From positions 531,001 through 595,000 of the forward strand of contig OZ025669.1 of the NCBI GenBank assembly GCA_964019335.1: 64,000 bases of DNA. Direction: 5' to 3'. The translations under genes were made by a program, and so were the position numbers. This DNA is from Diplonema japonicum. Lineage: Eukaryota > Euglenozoa > Diplonemea > Diplonemida > Diplonemidae. The notes under the pieces were generated by a model. That model did no database searches. It was given only the letters and a program-made list of their open reading frames with translations, and was not told the DNA's origin. Shown here piece after piece: positions 39,791 through 48,900 of this stretch; the first letter of the stretch is position 1; the number at the start of each line of letters is the position of its first letter.

Positions 39791-39956
39791 TTTATTCTTC
39801 TTTTTTTCTTTTTTTTTTTTTTTTTTGGTTCTCCTTTGAATTTAGTTTCTTCTTCTTCTTTTTTTCTTTTTGCAAAGAAGAAAATAAAAAAACAGAATTA
39901 ACATTGGTATTAAGGGGGGGGGGGGGGGGGGGGGTTCTATTCTTTTTTTTTTAAAA

Positions 39957-41093
39957 TTAGCTTTTCTTTTTGTAAGCCTTGAAGGGCTGCGTGTACTCCC
40001 AGTCCGTCCCCCGCATCATCCACACGTGCGTTTTTGGCGATCCATCGTCGAAGGTTTCCTCCCATTCCTTGACGTCCGCTTTGCTGGTGAACAGCTTGTG
40101 GTGCATTTCCTCATAGGCCTCCCACCATTTTGTGTGTCCTGAGCCGTACATCTCTTTAGTTCGGAGTTCTTGTTTGACAGTAGAGATTTCTTTGTGGTCT
40201 CCGTGGCGGTTGTACCATGGTTTCCAAGTGCCGCTGAGGTGGAGGCCGACAACCCATTTCCCTTGGCCGTGTTGTGCGCTGTACTTGTTGCCGAGAAAGA
40301 TAACTCTCCCATCTATGAAGTATCTCATGACCAACCCGTCTCGGCCGTTGGACGAACGGAACTTGTACTTGTCCTTCTTGGAGTCTCTTTGCTCGGTGTA
40401 GAAAGCGAGCAGTTCGTCGAGTAGATCCTTCCCTGGACGCAGAACCATCGCACCGGTGTGGAAGTACCCCTTGCTGGAGTGCCCGGGTACCGCAGCAATC
40501 CAATATCGATCATGAGGCAGCTTTGTTGCGAAGATTGAGTCAGGGTTTTGAAGCATCACTATGTCCGCATCGAGAAAAGCTATCACCTTGTAGTCTGTCA
40601 GATTGTACAGGTAAAACTTGTCAAATGTCGTCCCCCACGTCGTGCCTGGTATGTTTCGTGAAAGTGTTGCCGATTTCGATATTGCGACCACCTTGTCGAA
40701 GACCCTTGCTAGGCGTGACAAAGCAGGTTCGCCCACTGTCGGGGAGGTCATAACTACGGTGTCGCAGAGTTTTGGGTCGGCTTGAAGGTATTCCGATTGC
40801 TGTTTCAAGGTGTACCCCAGGACCAGTGCTCCGTCGACGTACTTCTCGTTCCCTATGAACGTCACGTAGGCGGCCCTGCCTTCGTCTTCCCCGCCTTGCC
40901 AAGCTGGTTCGGCCTCTCCTTCGTACGGTGGTGCTTCCCACGTGCTCCCGTTTTTTTTCTTCTCGTTTTTTTTTTGATATCGCTCGTGGATATCACCCTT
41001 TGCACCACCTAGGCCTACCATGTTCGTTACAAACCCCAGCACGCCAAGCAGGACCACGACACTTATCAGAAAGGATGGGTTGTTGAGGCTCAT
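39957..41093 (-). CDS. GT8-family glycosyltransferase, type II membrane
   Basis: 378 residues. An N-terminal signal anchor (about 8-27, FLISVVVLLGVLGFVTNMV) and a Lys/Pro-rich stem precede the catalytic domain. That domain reads AAYVTFIGNEKYVDGALVLGYTL, a glycogenin/GolS-type start, and then VIAFLDADIVMLQNPDSIF with the DxD Mn2+/UDP-sugar site at about residue 176. A HTGAMVLRPG strand, and KWVVGLHLSGTWKPW near the C-terminus complete the GT8 pattern (H-x-x-G-x-x-K/P-W). GT8 enzymes transfer a sugar from UDP-Glc, -Gal, -GlcNAc or -Xyl with retention; the acceptor is unknown. The anchor implies a Golgi enzyme with the active site in the lumen, unlike cytosolic glycogenin. Confidence 0.9.
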   Translation of the reverse strand: MSLNNPSFLISVVVLLGVLGFVTNMVGLGGAKGDIHERYQKKNEKKKNGSTWEAPPYEGEAEPAWQGGEDEGRAAYVTFIGNEKYVDGALVLGYTLKQQSEYLQADPKLCDTVVMTSPTVGEPALSRLARVFDKVVAISKSATLSRNIPGTTWGTTFDKFYLYNLTDYKVIAFLDADIVMLQNPDSIFATKLPHDRYWIAAVPGHSSKGYFHTGAMVLRPGKDLLDELLAFYTEQRDSKKDKYKFRSSNGRDGLVMRYFIDGRVIFLGNKYSAQHGQGKWVVGLHLSGTWKPWYNRHGDHKEISTVKQELRTKEMYGSGHTKWWEAYEEMHHKLFTSKADVKEWEETFDDGSPKTHVWMMRGTDWEYTQPFKAYKKKS

Positions 41094-41182
41094 TTCTCTT
41101 TTCTCCCTCTTTCCCCCCCCCTTGTCCTTTTTGTTTTATGGATGAAGCTGACAGTAAACAGTGTTAACCATCTACCAACGAG

Positions 41183-41198
41183 CGTCTATATATAGACG
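41183..41198. repeat. Subterminal 16-bp palindrome of relic 2
   Basis: CGTCTATATATAGACG, perfect, starting 19 bp from the left TTAA, the same offset as the unrelated palindrome in relic 1. Confidence 0.9.
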
Positions 41199-41412
41199 AT
41201 TTGAAAAAAAATCTTTTGCGCAAAGGGCTTTCAATGCAATACAGCCCGGCCACTTCTCGCATCCGGGGTCCTGCGCGGAAAATATGAAAAATATAAACTA
41301 AATGCTGCCCTAACTTTGCAAGAAAATGAAAAAATAAAAAAAAAACGCTCAAATTTACCCTTAAAAATCACTTCAAAAAAGGGCACCCAGAAAGAGGCCG
41401 GAAGAGGACATT

Positions 41413-42604
41413 ATGAGTGATGGTAGCACTGATTGCTCATCCCTATTATGCAATTTTGATACGAACAGTGATTCTGATTCGAATTCGACCGATTCCGAGT
41501 CACAGCAGGGTGATTGGACGGCAAAGCCGGAGCGGTTGGAAGGCATCCGGTTTCGTGAAGATCGGAATCCTTGTGGACCCTGTTTTGACATCAGAGGCTC
41601 AACGCCATTCCATATATTCTCCCAAATGCTCGTCCCAAACGTTATTTGGGTCATAACTTCGAACAATGTGGCAAATGCGGCTAAAAAAGGTGTTTCCCTG
41701 GATCTCGATGCTGCTTCTCTGCATACCTTCCTAGGTGCCCTTTTGTCGATGGACTTGGATATCAAGCCAGATTATTCTGACTACTGGCGCACTGGCTCCA
41801 CGCCTCTCAACCACACCCTGGGTACGCCACCGTCATGTCAAGACCGCTTTTTGACTATTCTGGGAAATCTGTGTTTCCACAGCGAAACAAACAAGCGTGC
41901 TGACTTCTACCCATCGCAAAGGCCTCCCGGAGATCACGGATGCCCCAAAGAAGCGAGTCCGCAAGCCCAAGGACGCGCACCCTGTGGGGACACCCAGTTC
42001 CACCAGCACGTGAGCATCCTTTGCACCACAACGTGGCATGCCATCAAGCCTGTGCGCTTTCTGTCGACGTTGGATGTTCTGGTAAGTCAAATTTGGCGTG
42101 TCGGCCAAAAGAGAATGGACGGAGGCCCTCCAGAAAGGACATCCCGCTCCCCACCAAGTGCATATTTACAACACCGCAATGGGCGGAACCTACGCTGGGT
42201 GACGCTGTGACAAAACGCCATAAACGCACCTGAAAGTATTTTCGTACTTGTTAGATAAATCTCTGGCAAATGCCCGGCTTGTTTGGAAAGAAGCATTGCC
42301 CCCCAACACCCTGAGTACGAACGACAGTGGATTCACGCCTTTCAAAGAGGCAGTCATCGAAGGGCTACTAGGGAGGCTGCCCAAACAACAGCTAAAGTCA
42401 ACTACAGAGCAGGCTGCCCCAATACCATGCCCCGAAACACAGAACGAGTGCCCTGAGGCCCCAATGCGACGCGACAGCACCTTCTGGGACCATTTCCCCG
42501 ACAATGTTGTGGGGGTGGGCCCTGCTGTGGGCACCCACTCTCTAGAATTGGGACATCTGGAGGCATTTCCGGGGGCATATAGCCCCGGCGTTGTGCTAGA
42601 ATAG
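41413..42604 (+). pseudogene. Degenerate piggyBac-like transposase in relic 2, catalytic core missing
   Basis: The first 150 or so codons from the ATG at 41413 look intact: an acidic Ser/Asp N-terminus, then FHIFSQMLVPNVIWVITSNN, LHTFLGALLSMDLDIKP, YW and DRFLTILGNLCFHS, the N-terminal half of the piggyBac family. The read then jumps to C-terminal pieces in other frames: HIYNTAMGG (family MGGVD motif) and SYLLDKSLANARLVWKEAL (the L-x-x-N-A-W-x-L-Y helix). The two catalytic Asp motifs between these parts are absent, consistent with internal deletion. Terminal palindromes and repeats are better preserved than the coding region. Confidence 0.8.
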
Positions 42605-42692
42605 TTTTTTTTTTGAAGTTTTGAAAATTTACCCCCCTGGTGGGCAAAAATGGTCTGTTGGTAGATGGTTAAAGAATTTTTTTTTTTTCCCC

Positions 42693-43085
42693 TCATTCAG
42701 AGTCGCTGTCTGAGTTCAGACCCATAGCCTCGTAACCGGTTTGTTCGTTGCTGGTGCTTTCTTCTTCTTCTTCTTCTTTTTCTTCTTCTTCGTCTTCGTC
42801 CTCGCTGCTGTCTGTCGCGTTGCTGTCGTAGTAGTGCTTTTCATCTCTCCCACCGTGTTCTTGCACCTCCACCTCCTTGTCTGTCTCCACCAACGCCTCC
42901 CTCTCCACCTCCCTGTCTGTCTCCTCTTCTAAGTCTTCGAATAATGCGTTCTTCCCTTCCGTCCCGACCTTCCCTTTGCCTGCCTTCATAAGGGTCTCAA
43001 GGGTAATGAGATACTGTTGTTTGTCCGTTGCCGTGGCGAGGGACGTGAAGTCACCGGCAGGGGGGAAGAGAGGCTGCTCCTCCAT
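42693..43085 (-). CDS. Small acidic protein, 130 aa
   Basis: From the ATG at 43085 to TGA at 42693. The N-terminal ~40 residues (FPPAGDFTSLATATDKQQYL and a short helix) are neutral. The rest is dominated by Glu and Asp, with a poly-Glu/Asp stretch at about 96-110 and a DSDSE terminus. Highly acidic tails of this kind occur in histone-binding, ribosome-biogenesis and flagellar proteins; nothing here decides between them. The reading frame has no homopolymer-derived residues and its start is well separated from the next gene, so I believe it is translated. Relic 2 ends 20 bp beyond the stop, so the 3' untranslated region has probably been replaced by transposon sequence. Confidence 0.6.
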   Translation of the reverse strand: MEEQPLFPPAGDFTSLATATDKQQYLITLETLMKAGKGKVGTEGKNALFEDLEEETDREVEREALVETDKEVEVQEHGGRDEKHYYDSNATDSSEDEDEEEEKEEEEEESTSNEQTGYEAMGLNSDSDSE

Positions 43086-43241
43086 TGCGTTCCTTTAGAA
43101 AGGTGATACTGTCTCACCAGTGAAAGAGAAAAAAAAATCCTCGCTTTTTTCTTTTTTTTTTTTTTTTTTTTTTTTTTGCAGGGGAAATAGAGGGGGAAAG
43201 AAATCCTGTAAAGGACCTACCTATCCCCCCCTTTTTTTTCT

Positions 43242-43676
43242 TCAAGAAACCTTCCCAAGCGTCAAAGAAGGGTCCCTTTTCGGTTTTACGTGAGCTGAAC
43301 AAGGTGGGGGGTTAGGGGTATGGAAAGTCAGTGGTTTTGCGGGCACCAGTGGACTGAATGAATACCCACACGATTTTGTGTTATAAACCCCTTCCAGCAA
43401 ATGGCGCAGAGCAACGTGTCTAGTAAAAGACACACAGCCAGAAGGAGGCTTTGCTCTCGTCCGCTGCCGGGAGGCTGTAGCGTGGTAGGTCCGCATTCTG
43501 TTCTTTTGCACAGCTTCGCACAGGGCCGCCTTCGTTAGCTCCAGTTGTGCCCGTTGCCTCGCCTCCTCTTCCCGCCCATAACGTCGTAATGATTCTGCAG
43601 TTGAAGTTCTCAGAGTCGTCTGCAGTTGGCACAGCCGTGTGTCTTTGTGTTTGTTCCGCGTTGCTGCCATTGGCAT
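43242..43676 (-). CDS. Hypothetical basic helical protein, 144 aa
   Basis: The frame beginning MPMAATRNKHKDTRLCQLQ is helical and basic (LRRYGREEEARQRAQLELTK, then AALCEAVQKNRMRTYHATAS), ending in a Pro-rich stretch. A possible upstream exon (ATG at 43862, MDHSALDSTK, then a GTACGT donor at 43832) would join in a different frame (NLQNANGSNAEQ...), which looks less protein-like. I therefore prefer the ATG at 43676, though the true 5' structure is uncertain. No recognised domain. The composition recalls small axonemal or cytoskeletal proteins, which is only a guess. Confidence 0.4.
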   Translation of the reverse strand: MPMAATRNKHKDTRLCQLQTTLRTSTAESLRRYGREEEARQRAQLELTKAALCEAVQKNRMRTYHATASRQRTRAKPPSGCVSFTRHVALRHLLEGVYNTKSCGYSFSPLVPAKPLTFHTPNPPPCSAHVKPKRDPSLTLGKVS

Positions 43677-44247
43677 TCTGGAGGTTCTTAAAATCAAGAC
43701 GAAGGAGGGGGGACAAAAAAAATAAATCAGGGGAACTGAGCAGGATAGAGAATAAAAAAATAAGGGGTAAAAAAAAAAAGAGGGGGAGGGGGAGAGGGCA
43801 CCTCACCATATCCCGAAATAATAATTACGTACCTTAGTGCTATCCAGAGCGGAGTGGTCCATGGTGCTAAAGAAAATACCTACTGGTCAAATATACGACA
43901 GTAACGAAGTTTTTTTTTTCTCTTTCTTTAAAAAAAGAAAAAGCCAGACTAACACTGTAGAACACGTTACCAAGAGAAAAAAAAGAAAACGTTATGCAAG
44001 AAAAAAAAAAAGCCACTAATATGGTGCCCCCTTTTTTTTCCCCCCTTCTCCTCCTCTTCCCCTCACCTTTTTTTTTTTTTTTTTTTGGATTTAGCACTTT
44101 CTTCTTTTTTTTTTTTGTTCTGGCGTGTAGCTGCTTATTCGTTTTCTTTTCTTTTTTTTTTTTCAATTCTCTTTTTTTTTTTCTTTTCTTTTTTTTTCCC
44201 CCCGTCCCCCACCCCCCCGTCTCTTTATTTAAAAAAAAAACTTTTTT

Positions 44248-44964
44248 TTACCAGAAAATATAGATGAGGAAAAGACAGAATGCGATCAGCGTGGCGAGAA
44301 CACTTATTATTATTATTATTTTTTTTTTTTTTTTTTTAGAAAAATAAATTCTATCCCCCCCCACATACATGGTATCTCTGTGGCGCTTATTTCTAATCTT
44401 CCCAAGAACGGAATCGATCCCAGGTATCATGCTCACAACCCGGCTCACACGATCGGACGCAGATTGCATTAAGGTAAATTGCTCCTTAATCTGCTGGTGG
44501 CCAGCTGTTGCTTGGTCCTGGAGGCGGCGAGTGGCCGCTTTCGTTTTCATCAGCGAATCCTGCTCCTCATTAAGGAGCCGAGTAGTGTGGGTTTCGTTAT
44601 ATTCTTCTATTTCATGGTGAACGTCTGCGAGCAGGTTGTGCCTGGCCCGCTTAGCGCTAATGGACTGCATGATCTGAACTAGCGCGCGGGACTTTTCGTT
44701 GGCAACTTCCTCACACCTTTCCGACTGCTGCCGTAGCAGGCTCACGTCCCTCCCGCTTGCCTCAGCTGACCAATCTCCCAGTACTCTTGCATTTCCCTTC
44801 AATACTCCGATTAGCCTACCTGCCTCAGCGTGTAAGCCCTGAATGTGTGTGTCCTCCACAGTGCTGTCCAAGTTCTCCAGCTGTATCAAATGAGTCTCAA
44901 TCTCTGTTTCAAGCCGTCTTACCTCCAACTTCTTGCGTTCCCACATGTTGTTGGAGTTTTCCAT
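44248..44964 (-). CDS. GOSR1: Golgi Qb-SNARE, Gos28/GOSR1 type
   Basis: Exons 44964-44369 and 44302-44248 give 216 residues. The N-terminus is a three-helix bundle-like coiled region. The SNARE motif (about 125-195) reads LLNEEQDSLMKTKAATRRLQ...QQIKEQFTLMQSASDRVSRVVSMIPGI and is followed by the Gos28 signature KIRNKRHRDT. Splicing out 44303-44368 joins RHRDT directly to a 20-residue C-terminal anchor IVLATLIAFCLFLIYIFW, matching the R-K-R-R-D-S-L-I-L + TM arrangement of the family. If the 66-nt intron were retained the frame stays open and inserts a Gly/Lys/Ile-rich loop before the membrane helix. Gos28 works in intra-Golgi and ER-Golgi fusion with Ykt6, Bet1 or syntaxin-5 and interacts with the COG complex, whose subunit 6 is also in this window. 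Confidence 0.9.
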   Translation of the reverse strand: MENSNNMWERKKLEVRRLETEIETHLIQLENLDSTVEDTHIQGLHAEAGRLIGVLKGNARVLGDWSAEASGRDVSLLRQQSERCEEVANEKSRALVQIMQSISAKRARHNLLADVHHEIEEYNETHTTRLLNEEQDSLMKTKAATRRLQDQATAGHQQIKEQFTLMQSASDRVSRVVSMIPGIDSVLGKIRNKRHRDTMYVGGDRIYFSKKKKKKIIIIISVLATLIAFCLFLIYIFW

Positions 44965-45076
44965 TTTTTTTTTTTTTTTCCTGCTGTTTTTTTTTTTTTT
45001 TTTTTTTTTTTCCTCCCTTGGAGAGCCACAGTCAAAATAAAAAGAACTTCCAGATAGAGCAAATCACACTAACGCC

Positions 45077-45107
<31 letters not shown>

Positions 45108-45951
45108 CCTTCTCTGTTTCGTTAAAAAAGGGTGTCTTTTGAAGGGAACCTGACAGGATCGCCTAAAAAGATTTTTTTTTTTCATTCCCCTTGATGCACC
45201 CACCGAGACGTCCAAAGAACAAAAAAAAAAGGGAAGGGGGGGAGGGGGCTTCTTCAAGAAACAAAAGAATAAAAAAAAAAATAAAAAAAGCATAGCAACG
45301 AAGGCAGTAGTAATATCATTAAAAAAAAAAGCAGGAAAGAGAGAAAGAAAAAACCTAAATAATTGTGAAAATTTCTTCGTTTCCCCCTTTTTTTATCGGC
45401 ATAAGAGACAAAATTCTAGTAATTATTACCCCCCTTTTTTTTGTTGCTCAAATGCAAATATCGAGTTCACGTTTCATTTTTTTTTTTTTCGGTGTGTATT
45501 TTTCTTCTCTCTATTTGTAAAGGAACAAAGTAACAAAAAAAAAAGGGTCTTTTTTTTTTTCTTTTTTTTTTTTTTTTTCCTTACACTGCCCTTTCTCCTT
45601 TTTAGATCACACAAACAACCCCGCGGAGTGCTTGTTGAATTGACAAATCTGTCGAGGGAAAAAAAATTATTTTTCCTCTCCCTTTTCCTACTTCTACAAT
45701 CCAACCCTTTTTGCCTTTTCCTAACATAAAAAAAAAAAAGAAAAAAAGAAAGAAACTGCGAAGAGGCGAACAAAAAGAAATGCAAAAAACAAAAACAAAA
45801 AATGTAAACGAGTGACAAGGTTCTTTTTCATTTATTTATTTCACACCCCGCCTCATTTTTTTGTTCCTTTTTTTTGTTTCCATTGATACGAAGGAAGGAA
45901 AGACAAAAAAGAAACAAAACACCACGCACACCCTCCCCCCCCAAGATTAAT
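44965..45951. other. Homopolymer-rich intergenic region, ~1 kb
   Basis: T-runs flank the Gos28 start; the rest is A- and T-runs and mixed patches at 45120-45200 and 45590-45720. No gene supported. Confidence 0.55.
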
Positions 45952-48900
45952 TTAAACCTCAGGCCGGCTTTGCACATCCTGCATTGCAGTGCCTTCACCC
46001 GCACGACCCTCGTCCTCATCATCGTCATCTTCGAAAAGGTTGTCATCATCATCTTCAAATTCAGCGTCCTGTTTTATTTTATTTTATTTTTAGTTGTTTT
46101 ATTAAACCCCCCTGCCCTGCCTCGTAACACACCACATGGCCGTAAGGGCTCCTATACTTATCTGTTGCAATGTAGCCTTTCTTCCACGCGGTGTAAACAG
46201 CAACTTTTTTATTTTTTTATTTTTTTTTTTGTTTTTGTTTTATTCCTCATACCTATGGCAGTAAGCACCACCAGAATAATGACCAGCACAAGCCCTGCGC
46301 TGATGTTGCTAGCCTTTTCCTCGAAGAGTGTCGGCACTGGAGAGGATGGTGCACTAGTTTCCGGGATATCTGGAATTGGCGGGACTGCAGTGGGCGTGTG
46401 TGTTGTGGGCTTTGATGTGGCAGGTGCTTCTGTAGGAGGTGCCGAGGTAAGAGGTGAGGGCGATGGATTCGCCGTGGGCTCAGCCTGTGTGTGGTGTGGT
46501 GTATTGTGCACTTCATACCGTAGGTTTGAGGGGCTCTATGGAGACAGGCTCTGATGTAGGCATGGGTGTTTTCTTGCTGCCTTCGTAAGGGCAGATCCCG
46601 TTGTCGTCGGGGACGGGGCGCAGGTTGTCCTCTGATGAGCCCGACTCACAAACAAAGCTGCATTTGCTCGGCAGCGCCGCCCCACACAGCCCCCCTGCGT
46701 AGCACAGGCCGTTGTGGCATGCACCCCCCACTGTCCTGTAAGCACAGTTCCCTTCCTTCCCGCACTCGTACGTTGGTTTGAACACGTCCCCTGCAAGGGT
46801 TTTGAAGGCTTCCTGTTTGATCTTCAACGTGCAAAGTGAGTCCCATCTCAGTGGGTTCTTCGCGCCCTGTTCTTGGAAGGTGAACGTGGCCTCCTTCTGC
46901 CCAGGCTCGCTATTCCTCAACAAGGTCAAACCGAACCCCTTTGTGCCTGCTGCGGTGCACACCTTGGACTGGCACTCGCACAGCATGGTGAGGGCGTCCT
47001 CCGGTTTCTCGAAGGTGACGGGCTCCGTAAAGGACATGGTGATGGTGAGCGGTTCCAAGGGGAGTACATCGTCCATCTGCTCAGGGGACAGGGACATGAA
47101 GGGCACTGGCTTGCCGGTCCCGGAACCTGCCGCCTGGATCGACAGGGTGTACTTGAGGCAGAAGGTGCTGTCCAGAATGTGCTTCGCGACAACATCACCG
47201 TCTGCCAGCTTCATGTTCAGGAAGTACTTCCCAGCATCCAGACCCTTCACCTCCAAGACAGACGACCCCTCGAAGCCCTCCTCGTCGTTGGGGTCCAGTT
47301 CCGCGTCAGCAGTGGAAACGATCTCCGGCTCCATCATGCTGCCATCGTCCTTTGTGAACTCCAAGCGCAGCGCCATGAGCACGAAGTTGAACCTCGCCTC
47401 AATCTTGAAGTAGCAGTCGCTCATCCCAGGCAGGATCTCGATGGGCATCATCTGTGTCTCGGACACATGTTCATTCGTGATCGCGTACTTCTTCTTAAAG
47501 TTCAAGCCCTTGTCGTCCAGCGTCTGCTTCTCGATTGTCTGCACCTCCTCACACACAGTGGCCATGCTGACCTCTGCCATACTCATCTCCCCAACTGCGA
47601 AGTCAAAGGTGGTGAGCCTGTCGTATTCGTTGCAGTCTTTGTACTCCTCGCGTTCCATGAGGCGCAGCCTGTCCTCCTGTGGCACCACAACGCGCACAGA
47701 GTACGCCACCTCGTTACCAGGGAGGAATGCCAACATTGCCTCAACGTGAGTGCTCTTGGTGACCTTCTCCGCCACAGTGCCCCCTTCTGCGTCAAGGACG
47801 CGGAGGTTGACATCGATGTCAACATTGTGTGTGTGTGTCCACACCCTCACAAGCTTGTCGATACCCAACATGAGAGGCATGTCGGTCAGCTCGTCACCCG
47901 CCTGGAGGAAGGTGTACTTCTTGCCCTCAATGAGTACCATGTTGGTAGGGTACGACTCTTGGAGCTCGTTAGGGAACACCTTGTTCAGCTCGCAGTCGAC
48001 CTTACGCTCAGGTGCGACCGTTGCGTTCGGTGGGCTCATGGGGGCCACTGTTTCGGCAATGGAAAAGTCCTCAATAGACAAGTGCAGGGAATACTTCTGA
48101 CATCCGCTGAACGGTCCCTGTGCGTTGCCCGCCGTTGTGTCATCCGTAGTGTTCAAGAACATGACCATGTAGTTGCCCTCCCCAAGGGTGACGTACAAGT
48201 AGTCGCGGTCGAGGTACCTGATGGGGTAGTAATGTGCCCAGTCATCCTGTTCTCCTTCATCCTCTTTCTTCATGAGGTGCATGTGCATGGAGCCAGTTTC
48301 AAATGTGGAGCGGAGGTCGAATTCAACACGGCCGCCCTTGTCACCAAAGGTGAACTCCATGTGGTGGTTGAACAGCTTGTCTGTAGGGCGCCTCCTGGGA
48401 GTGTGTCCATGTACCGGGAAAGTGGTGGGGAACTCGTTGAAGGGTTTGCATATCTCGTTGAGCTTCTCGTTGTGGTAGTCGTCCTGCTTCATGATCGAGA
48501 TCTCGACAGGCGTGCTCAAGCACTCCATCCCTTTCGGTCGGTGAAAGAGCCCGTCGTCCTCATTGGGGATCACGGCACCAGTGTATTTGTAGTACAGGTA
48601 AACCTGGTAGGTACCTTCCTCAAGATCAACAAGCAAAGTCTTACCCTCCTTCACTAAGATGTCCTGCCAGTCCTCAGACTCGGGACTTTTTGTGAGGTGC
48701 ATGTAAATTTCAATGTCGGGGAGGTCGTAAGAAGGGGGCACCCACATTCTGAACACCACCTTGCTCGACACCGTGAAGGTGGTGGTGTCCGCCCGCCTGT
48801 CGTTGTCGATCCTGATGTCGCCTACAGCGTGGAACTCGTCATCCACCAGCATCCCGGGAACGTTGAGATCTTTCGCCAGGAACTGGTGCGAGCAGTTGTA

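Larger units (their letters stand above)
41164..42672 (+). mobile_element. piggyBac-type DNA transposon relic 2, different terminal repeats
   Basis: The 1509-bp element runs from TTAA at 41164-41167 to TTAA at 42669-42672. The terminal inverted repeats are TTAACCATCTACCAAC at both ends (16 of 16). They share only TTAACC with relic 1, so this is a separate family. A perfect 16-bp palindrome CGTCTATATATAGACG starts 19 bp inside the left end. Plus-strand transposase remnants fill the interior. It sits between two minus-strand genes, with the right end only 20 bp from the stop of the acidic protein at 42693. Confidence 0.9.

Noticed and set aside
43420-43862. Alternative model joining MDHSALDSTK (43862) to the frame ending at 43420
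   Set aside because: Splice signals are acceptable but the product is low in helix and unlike a protein, whereas the overlapping frame at 43242-43676 has strong helical character; kept only as a caveat.
46873-48657. 594-codon plus-strand open frame
   Set aside because: Antisense to the giant ectoprotein; its length comes from codon bias of the real gene and it has no domain signal.
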